A DNA stretch of 7,296 nt from contig SIBB01000169.1 in NCBI GenBank assembly GCA_009695395.1, positions 1-7,296 on the forward strand, written 5' to 3'. This document shows positions 5,760 through 7,296 of this stretch, piece by piece. The notes below the pieces were generated by a model. It made no database searches. It was not told the DNA's origin and saw only the letters and a list, made by a program, of their open reading frames with translations. Position numbers and translations under genes: made by a program. The number at the start of each line of letters is the position of its first letter. Position 1 is the first letter of the stretch. This DNA comes from Pedosphaera sp. GTDB taxonomy: Bacteria > Verrucomicrobiota > Verrucomicrobiia > Limisphaerales > SXTU01.

Positions 5760-7211
5760 TCACGCGAGCAACTCACGGACGACATGACCGCCGACATCCG
5801 TGAGGCGGTAATCGCGCCCGTTGTGGCGGTAGGTCAGCTTCTCGTGGTCCATGCCGAGCAGATGGAGAATCGTCGCGTGCAGGTCGTTGCCGTGGACTTT
5901 ATCCTCGACGGCCTTGTAGCCGAACTCGTCGGTAGCGCCGTGATGCACGCCGCCCTTCACGCCGCCGCCGGCCATCCAGATGGTGAAGCCCTTCGGGTTG
6001 TGGTCGCGCCCCAGGGTGCCTTGCGAATCGCTCGTGCGCCCAAACTCGCCGCCCCACACGACGAGCGTGTCTTCGAGCATCCCGCGCATCTTGAGATCCG
6101 TGAGCAACGCGGCGGCGGGCTGGTCCGTCGCGGCGCCGCAGGAGCGGTGGTTCGTCTCGATGTTGTTGTGACCGTCCCATGGCACGTCGTTCACGCTGCC
6201 GTCGCCACCCGTGCCCTTGCCCGCGAAGATTTGCACGAAGCGCACGCCGCGCTCGAGCAGGCGGCGAGCGATGAGGCATTGGCGGCCAAAGGTCTCGGTC
6301 TCCTTCTTGTCCACGCCGTAAAGCTGGCGCGTGGCGGCGGACTCGTTCGCAATGTCCATCGCCTCAGGAGCGGCCATCTGCATCCGGTAGGCCAGCTCGA
6401 AGGAGTTGATGCGAGAGAGCAAGTCGGCCTGCGTAGGACGGGCCTTCGCATGGTCGCGGTTGAGTGAACCCAGCAAGTCGAGCGTGGCGCGCTGTTGGGT
6501 ATCGGACTCCTCTTTGGCGCGGACGAGGTTGTCAATCGTCTCCTTGCGCCGGGCGTCGAGGGCGAGTGCCTGATAGGTCTTGGGCAGAAAGCCCGCGCTC
6601 CAAATCTGGTCGTCGCCGCGCGGTCGCGTCTCGTGCAACACGACAAACGCGGGGAGGTTTTGGTTGTCCGCGCCGAGGCCGTAAGTGACCCACGCGCCGG
6701 CGCTGGGCGAGCCGGGGCGGTCCACGCCGCACATGAGTTCCATCGAGGCCGGCGCGTGGTTGTTCGCGCGCAGGTGCATCGAGTGGATGAAGGCCATGTC
6801 GTCCACGTGCTGCGAGAGGTGCGGCAGAATGTCGGAGACCCACGCACCGGAGCGGCCGTGCTGGTTCCAGCCGAAGGGCGACTTGAGAATCTTCCCGCTG
6901 GTCGTGAAGAAACCGGTCTTCGGGTCGCTGCCGGGCAGGACCTCGCCGTTGCGCTTCTGCAGCTCCGGCTTGTAATCCCAAGTGTCTACCTGCGACGGCG
7001 CGCCAGTCATGAAGAGCCACACGATGCGCTTGGCCTTCCCGGGGAACAGCGGCGGGCGGGCGGCCAGCGGGTTCACCGGCGCGGCACCGGCGCGCGTCTG
7101 CTCATGCAGCAGCGTGCCGAGCGCCACGGAGCCGAGACCCAGACCGGCGCGTTGCAGGAAGCTGCGGCGCGAGGGGAGAACGAGTTCGTTGGGAGCGTAT
7201 TGGCCAAACAT
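5760..7211 (-). CDS. DUF1501 family protein with Tat-type signal (second copy)
   Basis: This complete protein has 483 residues. A twin-arginine motif (PSRRSFLQR, 13-21) and a Gly/Ala/Leu-rich hydrophobic stretch (22-35) indicate Tat export. Family motifs are FMTGAPSQVDTWDYKPEL (67-84), WVSDILPHLS (124-133), GMLEDTLVVWGGEFGRTSD (377-395), GRDHNPKGFTIWMAGGG (401-417) and TDVGGHVVRELLA at the end. It is clearly homologous to the copy at 1-1430 along its length but diverged: here SQVDTWDYKP replaces SHVDTFDPKP, so the two belong to different subgroups and are not a recent duplication. The ATG at 7209-7211 lies 13 residues before the Tat motif; no Shine-Dalgarno is visible before it. The gene ends 17 bases from the convergent lipoprotein gene, with no clear terminator between them. 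No PSD1 partner is adjacent within the window; one could lie beyond the right edge. The substrate is unknown. Confidence 0.95.
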   Translation of the reverse strand: MFGQYAPNELVLPSRRSFLQRAGLGLGSVALGTLLHEQTRAGAAPVNPLAARPPLFPGKAKRIVWLFMTGAPSQVDTWDYKPELQKRNGEVLPGSDPKTGFFTTSGKILKSPFGWNQHGRSGAWVSDILPHLSQHVDDMAFIHSMHLRANNHAPASMELMCGVDRPGSPSAGAWVTYGLGADNQNLPAFVVLHETRPRGDDQIWSAGFLPKTYQALALDARRKETIDNLVRAKEESDTQQRATLDLLGSLNRDHAKARPTQADLLSRINSFELAYRMQMAAPEAMDIANESAATRQLYGVDKKETETFGRQCLIARRLLERGVRFVQIFAGKGTGGDGSVNDVPWDGHNNIETNHRSCGAATDQPAAALLTDLKMRGMLEDTLVVWGGEFGRTSDSQGTLGRDHNPKGFTIWMAGGGVKGGVHHGATDEFGYKAVEDKVHGNDLHATILHLLGMDHEKLTYRHNGRDYRLTDVGGHVVRELLA

Positions 7212-7229
7212 AAATCAGTAGACTATTTT

Positions 7230-7259
7230 TGCCACAGGTCGACACAGATGAGCAGAGAT
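7230..7259 (-). repeat. Three degenerate 10-bp tandem units upstream of the second DUF1501 gene
   Basis: Read on the minus strand there are three consecutive 10-base units: ATCTCTGCTC (7259-7250), ATCTGTGTCG (7249-7240) and ACCTGTGGCA (7239-7230). They share the core A(T/C)CT(C/G)TG. The block begins 18 bases upstream of the start codon in non-coding DNA. It reminds me of short ATCTGTGT/ATCTGTGG intergenic repeats scattered through many bacterial genomes, a comparison from memory that I cannot verify here. Confidence 0.5.
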
Positions 7260-7264
7260 GGAAG

Positions 7265-7282
7265 AGCATGCTGATGCATGCT
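7265..7282. repeat. Perfect hairpin formed by two GCATGC palindromes
   Basis: AGCATGC (7265-7271) and GCATGCT (7276-7282) are perfect inverted copies around the four-base loop TGAT. Each arm contains the self-palindrome GCATGC, and the two hexamers start exactly ten bases apart, at 7266 and 7276. The site is 54 bases upstream of the second DUF1501 start. There is no T-run on either side, so it does not look like a terminator; it could be an operator-like site or part of a repeat continuing past the window. Confidence 0.4.
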
Positions 7283-7296
7283 TCGAGGCGATGGCA

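Noticed and set aside
5739..6467. A 242-residue plus-strand open frame after the lipoprotein
   Set aside because: It is an antisense shadow of the second DUF1501 gene; its composition is typical of GC-rich shadows.

Overview
The window looks like chromosomal DNA from a member of the Planctomycetota/Verrucomicrobiota group, more likely Verrucomicrobiota. It is GC-rich. It carries two DUF1501 proteins with Tat-type N-termini, one large DUF1549/DUF1553 (PSCyt2/PSD1) protein with an embedded CxxCH motif, and a short pseudopilin ending in the H-X9-DG motif. Those families are greatly expanded in these phyla. No tRNA, rRNA, CRISPR, phage or transposase gene was seen. Domain assignments come from reading translated sequence and from memory of the families; no database search was run.

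Layout. Positions 1-4455 hold a two-gene minus-strand unit. The PSD1 protein (1420-4455, probable TTG start) overlaps by 11 bases the start of a DUF1501 protein (1-1430), whose last few codons run off the left edge. Positions 4456-4660 are a divergent intergenic region with a possible promoter for the plus-strand genes. Positions 4661-5742 hold a two-gene plus-strand unit: an H-X9-DG pseudopilin and a 109-residue putative lipoprotein joined by an ATGA overlap. A second, divergent DUF1501 protein (5760-7211, minus strand) converges on the lipoprotein with a 17-base gap. Positions 7212-7296 are non-coding and hold a degenerate 10-bp repeat and a twin-palindrome hairpin.

How the genes may work together. 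PSD1 and DUF1501 proteins commonly occur as adjacent pairs in these phyla and are thought to act outside the cytoplasm, but their biochemistry is not established. The overlap and the Shine-Dalgarno sequence inside the upstream gene suggest coupled expression of the 1-4455 pair. The pseudopilin and lipoprotein are probably co-translated envelope proteins. The second DUF1501 gene has no partner inside the window.

The most interesting signal is a 78-base, exactly 26-codon segment inside the PSD1 gene (4045-4122). It forms a long inverted repeat built from 8-bp units and has very different codon third positions from its flanks. It sits where the family normally has only a short linker. It reads as a palindromic element inserted in frame into a coding sequence. 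The long plus-strand open frames across 15-4509 and 5739-7274 are antisense shadows of the minus-strand genes.
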